From: Gnetum montanum | Lineage: Eukaryota > Streptophyta > Gnetopsida > Gnetales > Gnetaceae | Length of the DNA stretch: 64,000 nucleotides | Direction of reading: 5' to 3' | Assembly: GCA_015680685.1 (NCBI GenBank) | Contig: MNCI01027451.1 | Location: 190,706 to 254,705 of the forward strand | In this document: positions 44,529-55,815 of the stretch, piece by piece | How positions within the stretch are numbered: the first letter of the stretch is position 1 | Layout: each line of letters starts with the position of its first letter | Notes under the pieces: model-generated | What the model was told of the DNA's origin: nothing | The model's database searches: none | What the model saw: the letters and a program-made list of their open reading frames with translations, nothing else | Made by a program: the position numbers and the translations under genes

Positions 44529-47500
44529 ATGGCTTCTTCTCATGAAATCAACTCACCTAAGGACAATACAGGAGAAAGTCAGGATCATACGCATAACCGA
44601 AATCAACCATGTCCTCAACAATCTAAGGTCACATATACTCATCCCGATGAGTATGTGCCAGATTTTACCTTTGTTTTCCATCAAGATGAGCAACTGCGGT
44701 GGAGAGACATGCAAGGTAACATCGTGTTACCCCCAGATCGATCCGCTCCCAACATGCTTTCCCGTGCTTTGGTACAGTATGGCATGCATGAGCTGCTTGC
44801 TGAATACGTTTTGGATGATTATGACACAAGGGATTATCATCCCACAAATGCCCAACGTATTCGGGATGCAAGGCAGGAGAGCCAACATTCACTATTGAAG
44901 GGCAAGGTTCCCCACGTCATTAGTGAAATAGGAGAAGAGGAACCCCTCACGATGGGTTTCTTAGAAAATGATGTTCCTCCTCCTCACTCTAGTGAAGAGG
45001 TTAGGCATCAGGGCCTTAGATCAACGATACATATTCCAGGCTCTGATCCCCGTGAGCACCAGCTGTTCACGGCAGGAACAATCACTCGCACTAATGACGG
45101 ACTCGTTGATCGTCACAACGATCGGGGCCGAAGCAGCCGAAGAGAAGGCAAGAAACATCACCATGGTGATGGATCCCCTTCTTCTTCCCCTTCATCACAT
45201 CATTCACCCTCTCCTTCCACATCTGGGCGCAGCCACCATGAGCATAACGCGGAAAGTAAAGGTAGAAGAGATGAAATGCCTCGACAAGAAGGTCGAGAGG
45301 AGTTAGGACAAGGGCAAGGACGTAGGGAGAATAGGGAACCACAACGTAGACATCACAGACGTCATGAAAGAGATGATCATGACGAACCCCTATTCGCAAC
45401 CCGAAGTATGCTTGACATTAGAGAGGCAGTTAGGATTCCCACAAGGCATTTGAAAGACAGTAGGATCAAGCGTTTGGATATAAATAATATCCCACGTTTT
45501 GAAGGGGGATACAACGCTGATCCTCAACATCATTTACAGGCATTCCACGACGCCTGTGCCTTGCAGAACATAGACAATGAGTGGCAGAAACTCAAGTTGT
45601 TCCCAAGGACACTCACTAAAGAAGCAGAAAGCTGGTACCGGTCCTTAGAACCGGAAACCATCAGGAGGTGGAGTACGATGCTCGAATTATTCAACAACAA
45701 ATACCAAACGTACTCCAGAGTGTCCAACTTGCGTAAGCAGATCCAAGGCTGGAAACAAGGAGCTTATGAATCCTTGGATGCTGCCATGGCCCGTTACTAC
45801 ACATTGCTACATCGTTGCCCGGGCCATGGGTACGCTAAGCGGGATCAACTTCGCCACCTCGTGGATGGGCTACGAAATGAAACGAGAAGAACTCTTGGGA
45901 CTTACGCCCAAGGGAGACTCTCCCAACTAAGAGCCCATGAAGTTGAAGTATTGTTGGAACAAGTAGCGCAAGAAGAGGGTGAGCTACGGAAAAGAGAAAG
46001 TGCGGAGGAATACAACCGTGATCCCTCCCTTCGTAAGAAGGGAGTGAAATTCTGTGATGAGGAGGATGAGTCACCACTCGAAGAGTTGGTGAACAGGAAA
46101 ACTGTGCCGATCCAAAAGTTAACAACGGAGGTATCGGCTAAGGTAGACCAAATGTGGGATTCCTTAGACTCACGAATAGAAACAGTTTTGAAAATCGTAG
46201 AAGAGTCTAAGGATGAGCAAAGTAGTGATAAAAGCAAGAACATGCGGAGAAACTTTAACCCTGCACATAACAAGGGTAAGGGAAAAATCTCTAACTCCGA
46301 TGAGGCTGAAAATTCTGATTCAGACAATGACGGTGGATGTGAGGTCTGCTATTATGACCATCCTAAGGGATGTTGTCCAATCATCTCACATCTGCAGGAG
46401 TCTGGGGTGTATGCATTAAATCCAAGACTTAATCAACGGCAAACACCCAGAAGGTTACCTTATCCACAAGGTAACCCGAGGCAGTTCCACCAACCCTTGA
46501 CGTATTATCCAAGTGGAACACCTCCGCAGCCCATCGAGCAACATCAGCAGTGGCAATACCCACAGTCATGGGGGATGCCACAGCCAACACATCGATACCC
46601 TTACCGGCAGCCTGATCCTTATGGTTATTATGTGCAGCAGCCAGTTTCTCCAGGTGACGCTATGAGTCACACTCCACGCCGTCACTACTACGCTCGGGAG
46701 TACTTCAGAAGGACTCCTTCTCCTCCGGGAGACATTCCACATTCTGTCCATCCTCTAACTCCACCCGCACCTTTTCCTCAAGTAGTTCCCATAACACCTC
46801 CTGCTCCAACAATGCAAGGGGAATTACCTACCCAACCGCAGCAACGTCACGCCGCGAGATCTGTAAATATTCAGAGTGTAAATATCCAACCGGACACTAG
46901 TTCTGGCGATAACTGTACAAAAAAGAGACCCTTTTTCAGAACTAGGAGCCCGGATAGGCTCTCGCAACAACAAGCGGACGGGTATATGTATAGGCCTCTA
47001 ACTACTAACACTTCGGAGCACCCTTCAGTCCAAGGGAATGTAACGCATACGGTTATGCTAACACATACCGTAACTGACTGGATCAAGGTAGGCCACCTTC
47101 CCAGGAAACTAACTGATCCTGGGAGTCCCTTTATTCATTTGCAGATCGCTGGGAATGCACCACATCGAGCTCTTCTTGACTCAGGTTCCGGAGTCAACTT
47201 AATTTCGCGAAAGATGTATCACGCCTGGAACCTGCCCCAACTTAAGAAGAGCAACATCCAACTAGAGCTGGCAGACCAGTCCATCACTATTCCCTTGGGT
47301 TTGGTGGAGGACGTTATTACCACTGTGTGTGGTTGGTCCTACCCAGCGGATTTCCTAGTGATCGATGTTAACAACAACGAAGGGGACTTCCCAATTATAA
47401 TGGGAAGGGCATGGCTAAGCACAGTAGATGCATGCCTTAGGATCCGTGATCTTTCCTTGGAAATCTCCAAGATAAACATATGTGGAAAGATCGAGAAGAG

Positions 47501-47873
47501 GATAGTTCCATGCATCACATACAGTGATTCATCGGGTGATGACACGGAGGAAATGTCTCCATGTCACAGGTGTGCCCAGGAAACTCTGCAACAAAGATGC
47601 CTGTATGTAGCAACCACACAAGAAGTAGTAGACACCCCGTGGTTGACAGCTTCTCATAAGAGCAAACAAATATGCATGGAACGAACTGAGGCAACTCATG
47701 CCAACAACCGTGGCATAGACACATTGGAACGTGAGCGTCGCCAACTTCCAACCCTGAATTTAAGATCATCAATTGGGAGAAGTTGGGCACTGCTTAGAAA
47801 TTCAAATAGGCGCTCACTACTTCGGATCTCTCCCTCACAACTCAGTCATGGGGGAGATGGCCACCTATGCTAA
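44529..47873 (+). CDS. Gag-protease polyprotein of element A (1114 aa, intact)
   Basis: Start chosen at ATG 44529 because B and C gags start at the same place with 'MS..' peptides; an in-frame GTG at 44505 is not a plausible start. In order: an acidic/Ser-rich N-terminus with an Arg/Asp/His-rich patch (about 200-280); capsid-like gag domain (about 323-450: 'FEGGYNADPQHHL', 'WQKLKLFPRTL', 'HLVDGL'); a coiled, Glu-rich part; an unusual Cys/His motif CX2CX3HX3C at 604-615; a Pro/Gln/Tyr-rich stretch (about 640-790); retropepsin (about 865-975) with active-site DSG at 884-886 and 'PIIMGRAWLSTVDACL'. After residue about 1085 the frame passes the deletion junction and ends 'SHGGDGHLC', the same end as B's Pol. 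No RT follows. Gag packages RNA and the protease would process Gag. RT and integrase must come from another element. Confidence 0.93.
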   Translation: MASSHEINSPKDNTGESQDHTHNRNQPCPQQSKVTYTHPDEYVPDFTFVFHQDEQLRWRDMQGNIVLPPDRSAPNMLSRALVQYGMHELLAEYVLDDYDTRDYHPTNAQRIRDARQESQHSLLKGKVPHVISEIGEEEPLTMGFLENDVPPPHSSEEVRHQGLRSTIHIPGSDPREHQLFTAGTITRTNDGLVDRHNDRGRSSRREGKKHHHGDGSPSSSPSSHHSPSPSTSGRSHHEHNAESKGRRDEMPRQEGREELGQGQGRRENREPQRRHHRRHERDDHDEPLFATRSMLDIREAVRIPTRHLKDSRIKRLDINNIPRFEGGYNADPQHHLQAFHDACALQNIDNEWQKLKLFPRTLTKEAESWYRSLEPETIRRWSTMLELFNNKYQTYSRVSNLRKQIQGWKQGAYESLDAAMARYYTLLHRCPGHGYAKRDQLRHLVDGLRNETRRTLGTYAQGRLSQLRAHEVEVLLEQVAQEEGELRKRESAEEYNRDPSLRKKGVKFCDEEDESPLEELVNRKTVPIQKLTTEVSAKVDQMWDSLDSRIETVLKIVEESKDEQSSDKSKNMRRNFNPAHNKGKGKISNSDEAENSDSDNDGGCEVCYYDHPKGCCPIISHLQESGVYALNPRLNQRQTPRRLPYPQGNPRQFHQPLTYYPSGTPPQPIEQHQQWQYPQSWGMPQPTHRYPYRQPDPYGYYVQQPVSPGDAMSHTPRRHYYAREYFRRTPSPPGDIPHSVHPLTPPAPFPQVVPITPPAPTMQGELPTQPQQRHAARSVNIQSVNIQPDTSSGDNCTKKRPFFRTRSPDRLSQQQADGYMYRPLTTNTSEHPSVQGNVTHTVMLTHTVTDWIKVGHLPRKLTDPGSPFIHLQIAGNAPHRALLDSGSGVNLISRKMYHAWNLPQLKKSNIQLELADQSITIPLGLVEDVITTVCGWSYPADFLVIDVNNNEGDFPIIMGRAWLSTVDACLRIRDLSLEISKINICGKIEKRIVPCITYSDSSGDDTEEMSPCHRCAQETLQQRCLYVATTQEVVDTPWLTASHKSKQICMERTEATHANNRGIDTLERERRQLPTLNLRSSIGRSWALLRNSNRRSLLRISPSQLSHGGDGHLC

Positions 47874-49855
47874 TCATATGGGGCCCTCAGTTCTTTTTCA
47901 GTTTTTGTTTTACACATTTTTGTTTTACAACGTTTTTGTTTTTCACATTTTTGTTTTACAATTTCTTTAACTTTTCTAATTTTTGTTTTACAAATTTCTT
48001 TAACTTTTCTTGTTTTTGTTTTACAACATCGTTATATTTTTCTATCTTTTTGTGTGTGTGTGTGTGTGTGTCATCCATCATGTAAATTCGTCACCCAATA
48101 AGTGTTCGGGCCGATGGGATGAACTGTTTTTCATTAATTGCTAATGTTTGGTTTTTACCTTTAAGTTACATTGTTGATACTAAGGTATGTTCTTTTGATA
48201 TGGCAGGCAATGAGATCACTTCATCCATCCATCCATCAAGTCTATGGTTTCCCTTGGCTTGGAAATGTACAGTTCCCTTCCAATAAGAACTTTAACGAAC
48301 CAGTGACTGGGCATTTCTCAAACTAAGGAAGGACTCAAGGATTTGAAACGGGTGTGACTTCAAGGGAACTTGGTGCTCTTGTGTTGGTCATTCACTTGGG
48401 TGCTTGGATGTTTTCTTCTTGGGTTTTCTTACCGTTCCGATGTAACCCAATAATCGGAAGCTGAGACAATAAAAATAAAGAAGTCTTTGCATGGTGTGGT
48501 CCCCACGCATAAAAACACAAAACAAAAAAAAAAAAAAAAAAGAAAAAGCTAAAAAGCTAAAAGTGAGGATTCAAAGCACACCCCTTAGACGGAATAAATT
48601 TGGGCTGCAAGCACTGGTTATGGAACCAAAGTGTTCCCTCTAACTAAGGCCCTTCTCGCTTCCCATTCTCTCTGTTGTTTCGTCGGAATGGTGGTGGCTT
48701 CTCGAAGTTGCATCCTTGTTACCCAAGTGGATGATTTAACCAACTGCATTGATGCGAAGTCACTGGAAGTGGTTGGTTTGAGCCCAGAGTTGGAATGAGA
48801 TTCGCCAAGTCACATTAATCATGTAACACACAAGGGGCTGTACACCACCTTGTTCTTGGGATTCCATTCCACTTCTCTTCTTCCCATCCTTCTCTCCATT
48901 GTTCACCTCATTGCCGGTTGTATCATTGTATATACTTTAGTTGATGCTTTGTTTTCTTTTTGGTAAATTCTTCCGGTTAAGACTTTAACTCTTGTTTCCA
49001 AAGGACATTCCCAGAGCCCACGGACTCTTTGAATGTGGGATTGTCAGGGCATTAAGGGCATGAGCCTGCTTTGGGGAGGACCCACTGACATTCCTATTTG
49101 GAACATTAGTTAACTTCTTTTCCTTAACGTTTTGCAATTAATTAACATTTTTGTTCATTTCCATCATGACATCCTTTTTATCGATGCCATAGTTGTCCCT
49201 TTTTACCTATCATTCCTATTCCTTTTCTCTCTCCATTCTAACGCTACCGGAGGTTCGCGATTAGTCATGGGGGTACGGGGCCTGATTTTTCGATTTTTAT
49301 CCTAAGCCCCGGATTTTTTCGTTTTTCTTCCTAACCCCTATACCTTCGGTAGTCATCATCTATATTTTCCCAGATCCATATCAGCCATACCACACCTTAG
49401 CCAGTGAACCTAAACCGAAGCAAGGTATGCTTTACTTAATGATTCAATTACCCTTGCTAATATATGATGGTGTTGTGTGTGCAGATGGCAATCATACAAC
49501 AACAGAATGGATCTGGAGCAGACACTTGGAATGGAGCAGCGCTGAAGCAGCATGCAAGGAGTGGAATTGATAATGCGCTTACAGATGGACAACGAAAGGC
49601 GCAATCTAGGCGTTGGCAGCAACAAGACTCTTCTCTCTTCTTCTCTTCTATTCTCTCTCCTCTTTTCTCTCAGCTGCCAACTGTGGCCTGATGTCATTGT
49701 AATAAGGTGTTCACCCATGTTGTCATGAACACCAGTTTTTGTCAAGTCTTGTAATAAAGACCGTTCACATGTCATCCCATTAGTTCCATTTCCCCTAATA
49801 ATCCCATACCTACCTGATATCATTGTAAGGAACTCGAGGACGAGTTTTCATTCAG
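47874..49855 (+). other. Element A 3' non-coding region
   Basis: T-rich just after the stop ('ttttgttttaca' repeated), with a GT microsatellite at about 48052-48071. It is homologous to 30759-32760 of B and partly to 62860-63101 of C. It contains 'agtcatgggggta' at 49263-49275, identical to the terminal polypurine tract, and a small ORF starting near 49464 preceded by a splice-acceptor-like 'gtgtgtgcag'. No conserved protein domain was recognised. Confidence 0.7.
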
Positions 49856-49866
49856 TCATGGGGGTA
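49854..49866 (+). promoter_or_regulatory. Polypurine tract of element A
   Basis: 'agtcatgggggta' immediately before the 3' LTR. The G-run is the likely RNase H-resistant primer for plus-strand DNA. Confidence 0.78.
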
Positions 49867-50679
49867 TGATGAGACGCGGTTTACACTAGGCCGCGATATC
49901 GCGTACGCGATATCGCGGCCGACGCGATATCGCGTCTTCTCCTGCGATATCGCGTACGCGATATCGCGTCCCGCCGCCATATCTATAAATAAGAGGCGGC
50001 ACTCCCTTCATTTCCCAATCCTGGCTAGTGTAGCGAAGCTCTGGCAGATTGATCACTCCAGAGTTAGAATTTTTCCCCATGTGCCCGCAGTAGGAGTCCT
50101 AGAGTGAACGGCTCTTTATTCGAGCAGCTTGTAACCTGAACCCAAGTTGTGTACGGCAATAAAGACGAACTTGATTGGATAAACCTTGCAGCACGTGGTT
50201 TCATTTATTGCTTTCATTTACTGCTTTCCTAGTGCGTTCAAGTACGACTTGATTACGAGCGTCTACGGACGTGTACGGCTAGTCAAGGAATCGGCTGCTT
50301 GACGCAATGCATGAGTACGACTCAATTACGAGCATTGGCTGCTTGGTAACCCAGTAGCGTATTCCAGGATTCTGCGCTTGGTAATCCCAGTAGTAGTCCG
50401 ATGTGTACGGCTAGTTGAGGAATCGGCTGCTCATTGCTAGGCTAGAACGTGTGATAAGTACGACTTAGTTACGAGCACCCACGGGTGTGTACGGCTAGCT
50501 AAGGAATCAGCTGCTTATCACACTTAAGCTAAATAGGTGCCTCAGTACGACCACTTCGAGCACTTGCGTTACATGTGGCAATCCCAGTAACGATTAGCGT
50601 TTGGTAAGCCACAGTTGCATAGTTCAGGGTGTGTCTGGTAAGTGGGAATGGATGCTGACGCTAGTTAATTTAGACTTAG
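49867..50679 (+). repeat. Element A 3' LTR (truncated)
   Basis: Matches the 5' LTR from its first base to 'tagacttag' (5' LTR position 44119), then unrelated DNA begins; the last 263 bases are missing. Its U3 is longer and better preserved: five GCGATATCGC decamers at 49893-49967, a TATA box at 49984-49991 and an AATAAA signal near 50158. Confidence 0.92.
49889..49967. promoter_or_regulatory. Palindromic decamer array in U3
   Basis: GCGATATCGC occurs at 49893, 49907, 49924, 49944 and 49958. The first two, with GTAC between and GGCC outside, make a perfect 32-bp palindrome (49889-49920). The last two make a perfect 24-bp palindrome (49944-49967). The array ends 17 bases before the TATA box, so a role as protein-binding enhancer or as a cruciform is plausible. 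Confidence 0.85.
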
Positions 50680-53441
50680 GAGCTATAATACTCTTTAGGG
50701 AGCTGTTATCATTTCATAAGCTAGCGCTACTAGTTAAGCTTTTAGTTATGATGATATTCTAACTTTTACTTGAACTTGGTTTCCATGATCCATTTAGATT
50801 AGATGCTCATGAGTTCATCAAAGATCATGTTTGCATACACTTTGCTTACATCCTCATTTCTAGATCCAACATCCATGCTTATTGTAAAGGCTTTATTATA
50901 GGTATTTCTTTTGTAGGAAGAGTTATGATGATTCATTCTTACAAAACATGTCTCTTAGTTAAAATATGTTATAAAACTAATCATTTCACTTTGATATGCA
51001 AGCTTAAAGTCTAATACTTCCCTTTAAGCATTAGTTTAATAACTTTATGTTATCATTTAGTTGAGAAATAGATGATTGATATTTATAAAAATTTGACATA
51101 CAAATATAAATAAATATATACTTAATCCACGATTTTGTACAAAATTGGAATGTAAGAGATAAAAATAGGGAAAATTAAATCTTTTTATTACCTTTCTTAC
51201 CTCATTAGAATGTCATGAAGTCTCATTTAGAAGAGTATCCAACAATGAATTAATTTGTGCAATACGAAATTATTCTTGTGATTCAATTATGGACATATGA
51301 TCATCTGTGGATTTTTTCATATTTGTAAGAGGTACCTTAGTCAATGTTAGATCTTTCGTTGACATTTCTAGAGCTTGAGATTCTAAGACTAGTTGAATAG
51401 TAATAAATTCTAAGACATTTCTAATCACAACATTTGACTTTGTTTCACCCATTTTTCCTTTTAGATAATCAAGGAGTAGTAATTGTGATTTTGTTTCCTT
51501 CTTGTAATCTCTATGGTGGCATGATAATTTTCGAAGTTTTCTTTTAATGCATTGTATTTGTTTTGGATAATATAAACTTCAAAATTTTAATTTTGTCACT
51601 TTTCTTCTTTCAAACTATCATTGTTAGAAGAAAAGTGACAAAATTCCATAAGCTTATGCTTCTTTTTATTAGTTGTTACTTACATGCCCACATAATATAA
51701 CATTAACTCAACATATAGGCAAACACCCATATGTACAATGTCATGGTATTGTTATCCTTAAAAGAATCTAACCAATATTTTAGTCATGCTTTAATTTTTT
51801 TCATTGGATTCTTATTTTATTTGTTCAACAAATTAAATAATGTGTCATTGTTTTAATCTCATTTTTTCCATATAAAATATTTATGTTAGATAAATAATTT
51901 TCTTCATTCAACATCTTATAAACATTGATAGCAAACATTTGTGCAAGCTCATAAGGCATGATTTTCATGAGTTCTATCTAAGACTTTCTTACAATCTTCA
52001 AGATCAATAATATCATGCATAGTAATTCCAACAAAATTTTGGCTTAAAATCTTCTTATCATAACAAGAATGGAGACAAACAAAAGACTTAACTTCTTGTT
52101 ATTCTTCTTTCTCACATAGTTTCTTAATTGATTCAATTGTAGACTTTGTCTTTTTAGAATAACCAAGATTGGTAGTTGTATGTTTTACTTCCACTACTTA
52201 TTTGCCTTACTTATTTTTACCAACAATAGATGTTGTTGTAGCCATTGCTATGCATTTTCTTTTTGGATTTCTCCTCACATTCCCAAATATTTTTGTAACT
52301 TTTGTGAATTTACAATGGTTGTGATCATTATCATCATTGGAACCCTTGTAGATACAACATTTTTATCCTCCAAATTTATGACATTAGTACTTTAATAGTA
52401 GTGGAGACATGGCCTCAGATGTAAGATAACATTCCAAATGATGCTAAAATCTTTATGATAACAAAAATTAAATTTCTAAAGTCAAATAATGTTTTCTAAC
52501 CATTATGAAGTTTGGTGATTGGTTTATGAAAATTCAATGCTATAAATCCATCCTGTCTACATTTCATCTCCCAGAGATTTATGAGGCAAAGAAGCGTTAA
52601 TTCCATCCATTGAATAGATGTTCAATGATTTGTGAATTTAATCAAACAACTATACACTAAGGTAATTCCATGAAGTGGCCATTTCATATTGTAAATATTT
52701 ACCCAAAGAGTCTTTACATATTTTGAAATTATTCTTTAGACTCAAAGGCATCTATAGTCACAACCTTATCAACTTTTTGGACATTTGATATAACATATAT
52801 TCATAGGATTATTTTGAAAAATATATCACAAAAATTATTCATTAATAGAAATACAAATTGTTTAGTTATAGAATGAAACTTAAATGAAATTATAGTTATA
52901 GCATTTCAGAAATTTCACCAATTCTTCATCACATAGTAGGTTTGTTTGTATAAGAGAGAAGGCTATATATATCTTCATTTCAACAACTTCAATTTTCTTC
53001 TCTATCTTCTTGTCAACCAAGAAACTATAGAAATTGTTATGAAACATTAATTTTTTTTCAAATTCAACTTTATCTTCTTGAAATCAATTTTAGGACAAAA
53101 AAATCTATCTATTTTAGCCACAATCACTGAAACACCACAAAAATTGCATCTTATAGCCAATTTTCATCATGTAGCTTTCACACCATTAAACCCAAGGCAA
53201 AACTTCATTGTAAATATGAAGATTGTAACCCATAGTGGGCATTTTTACATATTTTATACTTTTGAGGCTGAAAAACACCTCGTATGTGATCAAAGCCTCA
53301 TTCCCCAAGTGAGAAAAGTCACCTACTGTCTATATTTAAGCTTCTTAGGGGTGGTGGGGCAGGGGGTGGGTTTGTGGGTTGGGGGATTGTCAAAAATGCC
53401 TTTTGGAATGCCAAAATGGAAATTTAATGGGGTCTATGGGG
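50680..53441. other. AT-rich DNA right of element A
   Basis: No gene. A perfect 20-bp inverted repeat with a 17-base loop lies at 51589-51645. Short ORF-like frames show no family resemblance. Confidence 0.4.
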
Positions 53442-53470
53442 NNNNNNNNNNNNNNNNNNNNNNNNNNNNN
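53442..53470. other. Assembly gap (29 Ns)
   Basis: A run of N; true length unknown. Confidence 0.95.
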
Positions 53471-54879
53471 ATACACTTTTCTATGCTAAAAACACATGCA
53501 AGGGGGTAAATCTCACCTACCCCCAACGTGGAAGGATGGGGGTTTTTTAAACTTTCTCCCTTCAATGTGGAGACTACATGCATGGCTTTCAAACCTTTTC
53601 CCCTTAGTGTGGAAGTTTATCCCTAGCATGGAGTCTTCACCTCTAGCATTGAAAATTACATCCCCCAACGTAGCAGCCACAAAAGCTAAAATTCATCACT
53701 TCATGCACTTCAATGTTGACTAGCCACTTCAACAAGCATGGTGGAGAGCTTAGCATGGAAGATTCATCTCCAACATGGAAGGTATGAACTTGTTATTATT
53801 TATAGTAAATGGAATGAACATGGGGGAAGGTGCTTACTATGTATAGTAAATTTTGGCATCCATCTTACCTAAATGAGGTAGAAATTTGTGGCCATTTTAC
53901 AGTCATTTTATAGCAAAATCATAGCCATTATGTAGCCCCATTGATGGTCCAAGACCTATAAAAACCAACCTCAGACATCATTTATAGGTTCAAAAAATTT
54001 TACACAAGCAAATATTTTTAGTTTAGCACTTAAAACTAAATTTTCTATAATTCCACACTTGGGAATTTTCAAGCACTGAAGAGTTCTTACAATTTCCCAT
54101 TTTTGCATTCTCTTAAAATCAAATGTGAAAGCATTGTAGCCTTGAGACTTGTGGATTTTGGGTGTCAACTTTACATTTCTAGGATCCCTAACCCCTAGCA
54201 TGGAGCACTTTGATTACCAGATTTCCACTTTTCTCACCCCTAGCAGTGACCAACATTTCAGATATGAGATTGTAGCATCGGAGGTTCGATAGCATTGAGA
54301 GTGGTAGGACATTTGGATTGTGGAGTTGACTACATTGACTTCAATGGACACTAAAACCCCATCTAAGTGAACCCCCTACTACACATTCAGGCACCATTTG
54401 TACATATTTCCTTAACTTATTTTTTATTTTTGCTCAATAAAGTTTTAAGTTTTGGGTTTTGTGTGTAGGATATATCTATTTAATTTCTATGCATTATTCA
54501 TATATGTTATTAGTGTTATTTTTTTTTTTTTGGCATTTCATTTTGTTACATTGTTTTGAAAACCCCCAAGTCCCTAGTTAATCTACTAGATTGACCAAGG
54601 TGCCATAAATCCCCTTTTTTCTAGAGGCCCTAGGAATTTATGGGTTGAGGAACTATTGTCCACTGGATCTCCTTTGATTTTTTCCAATGATCAAATTTTT
54701 TTGTTGCAATAGTTTTTATTGGCACTAGAAGGAGGGCTTTCACCTAATTTTTGTAGCCAAATTTGCTTGCCATTATTGCCAACATTGCCTATAATATTAA
54801 AATCTATGATTTACAATAAAAACCTTTAAATCTACATTTTAATCAATGTAGCCACCCATCCTCCTCTGCTTCCAAGACC
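53471..54879. other. Non-coding, possibly LTR or leader of the next gypsy element
   Basis: Contains recurring 'tagcatgga' or 'tagcatt' phrases and a CAATAAAG signal near 54434, but no clear LTR ends. Assigned only by position upstream of the gag at 55980. Confidence 0.3.
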
Positions 54880-55815
54880 TAGTGTGAAGTGGCAGGTGTT
54901 TGGGCTTTGCAATTTTTTATAGTAGTTGCTGTGAATTTTCAGAGCCAGTGTTGATTTTCTTGTTCATTTTCTTAACCCCCTTTGGCTACCAAAATTTTCT
55001 TAGTTCTCAATGTTGGTTGTGCAACCCTTCCAAAAACTACCAAACTTCCTAAAGTTAGTTTCCCCTCCATCTTTTCAAGCTAAAAAAATTAGTAGCTTGC
55101 TAAAATCAATCTCAATGGAAAAACACCAACTTTCCACTTGCATTTTTCATTCTTTCCCTCCTATCAAGGTTGGGTTAGGAGGTGTGAGATTCCCATTATC
55201 TCACCCCCCCCTTCTTCCCCCTGCCATACCCAACATAGAGGTAGTTGGGAGGCCAATGTGTGTGAGGCTTGTCACCAACTCAACAACCAGAACTATTTCT
55301 CCTCATTGTAAGTTGAAAGCCTTTTAAAATTTTTGTAGGAAAAATTCCCAAAACCTTCAAAAGATCAATGCTTCCCTTTCCCCTCTCTGTGACCAAAACT
55401 ACAGAGTGGAAGTTGCAGGTGGTTGGATGGTGGTTTTCATAGCACTTGCTGTGAAATTTTTCCTCCATAGCTAGCATTGATATCCTTTTCCCTTTTTTTC
55501 CTTTTGCTGCCAATTTTTCTAGTTTCCAAAGTGGGTGGTGCAACCCTTCCAAAAATTACCAATCTTCTGAAAGTTAGCTTCCCCTCATTTTTCTAAGCTA
55601 AGAAAATTGGCAACTTGCTAAAACCAAGTTCTTAGTGGGAAATACCAACTTTCCACTTTGATTTTTAAACTTTTTCCCCCTCTTCCCAATGTTGAGCTAG
55701 AAGGTGTGAGATTTTTTTAATGTCATCCCCTTATTTTCTCCCTTGCCATACCCAACATAGAGGTAGTTGGAAGGCCAACTTGGGTAAGGCTTGACACCAA
55801 CATTTTCAACTTTTC
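54880..55815 (+). repeat. Tandem duplication, 519-bp period
   Basis: Two diverged copies: 'caacccttccaaaa' starts at 55022 and 55541, 'gccatacccaacatagaggt' at about 55223 and 55746, and 'cttgctgtgaa' or its variant at about 54926 and 55446. The second copy follows the first directly. No coding potential. Confidence 0.75.

Larger units (their letters stand above)
43338..50679 (+). mobile_element. Non-autonomous Ty3/gypsy retrotransposon, element A (gag-protease only)
   Basis: A 5' LTR (43338-44382), tRNA-Asp primer-binding site, one open gag-protease ORF, a 2-kb 3' non-coding region, a polypurine tract and a 3' LTR truncated at 50679. No RT, RNase H or integrase sequence is present. Relative to element B, about 2.87 kb is missing (B positions about 32825-35690), and element C has the same junction. 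The two LTRs are nearly identical over their shared length, with the few differences mostly at CpG, so insertion is recent. It resembles the published concept of TR-GAG elements: gag-bearing, pol-less LTR elements mobilised in trans. Confidence 0.9.

Noticed and set aside
45091-46327. Long minus-strand frames opposite the element A gag
   Set aside because: They are antisense shadows of a strongly supported coding region.
43338-50679. A CRISPR-like or prokaryotic repeat system for the palindrome array
   Set aside because: The repeats lie inside LTRs next to a TATA box in a eukaryotic retrotransposon, with no spacer structure.
53078-53509. 143-codon ORF
   Set aside because: It runs through an assembly gap of Ns and shows no domain.
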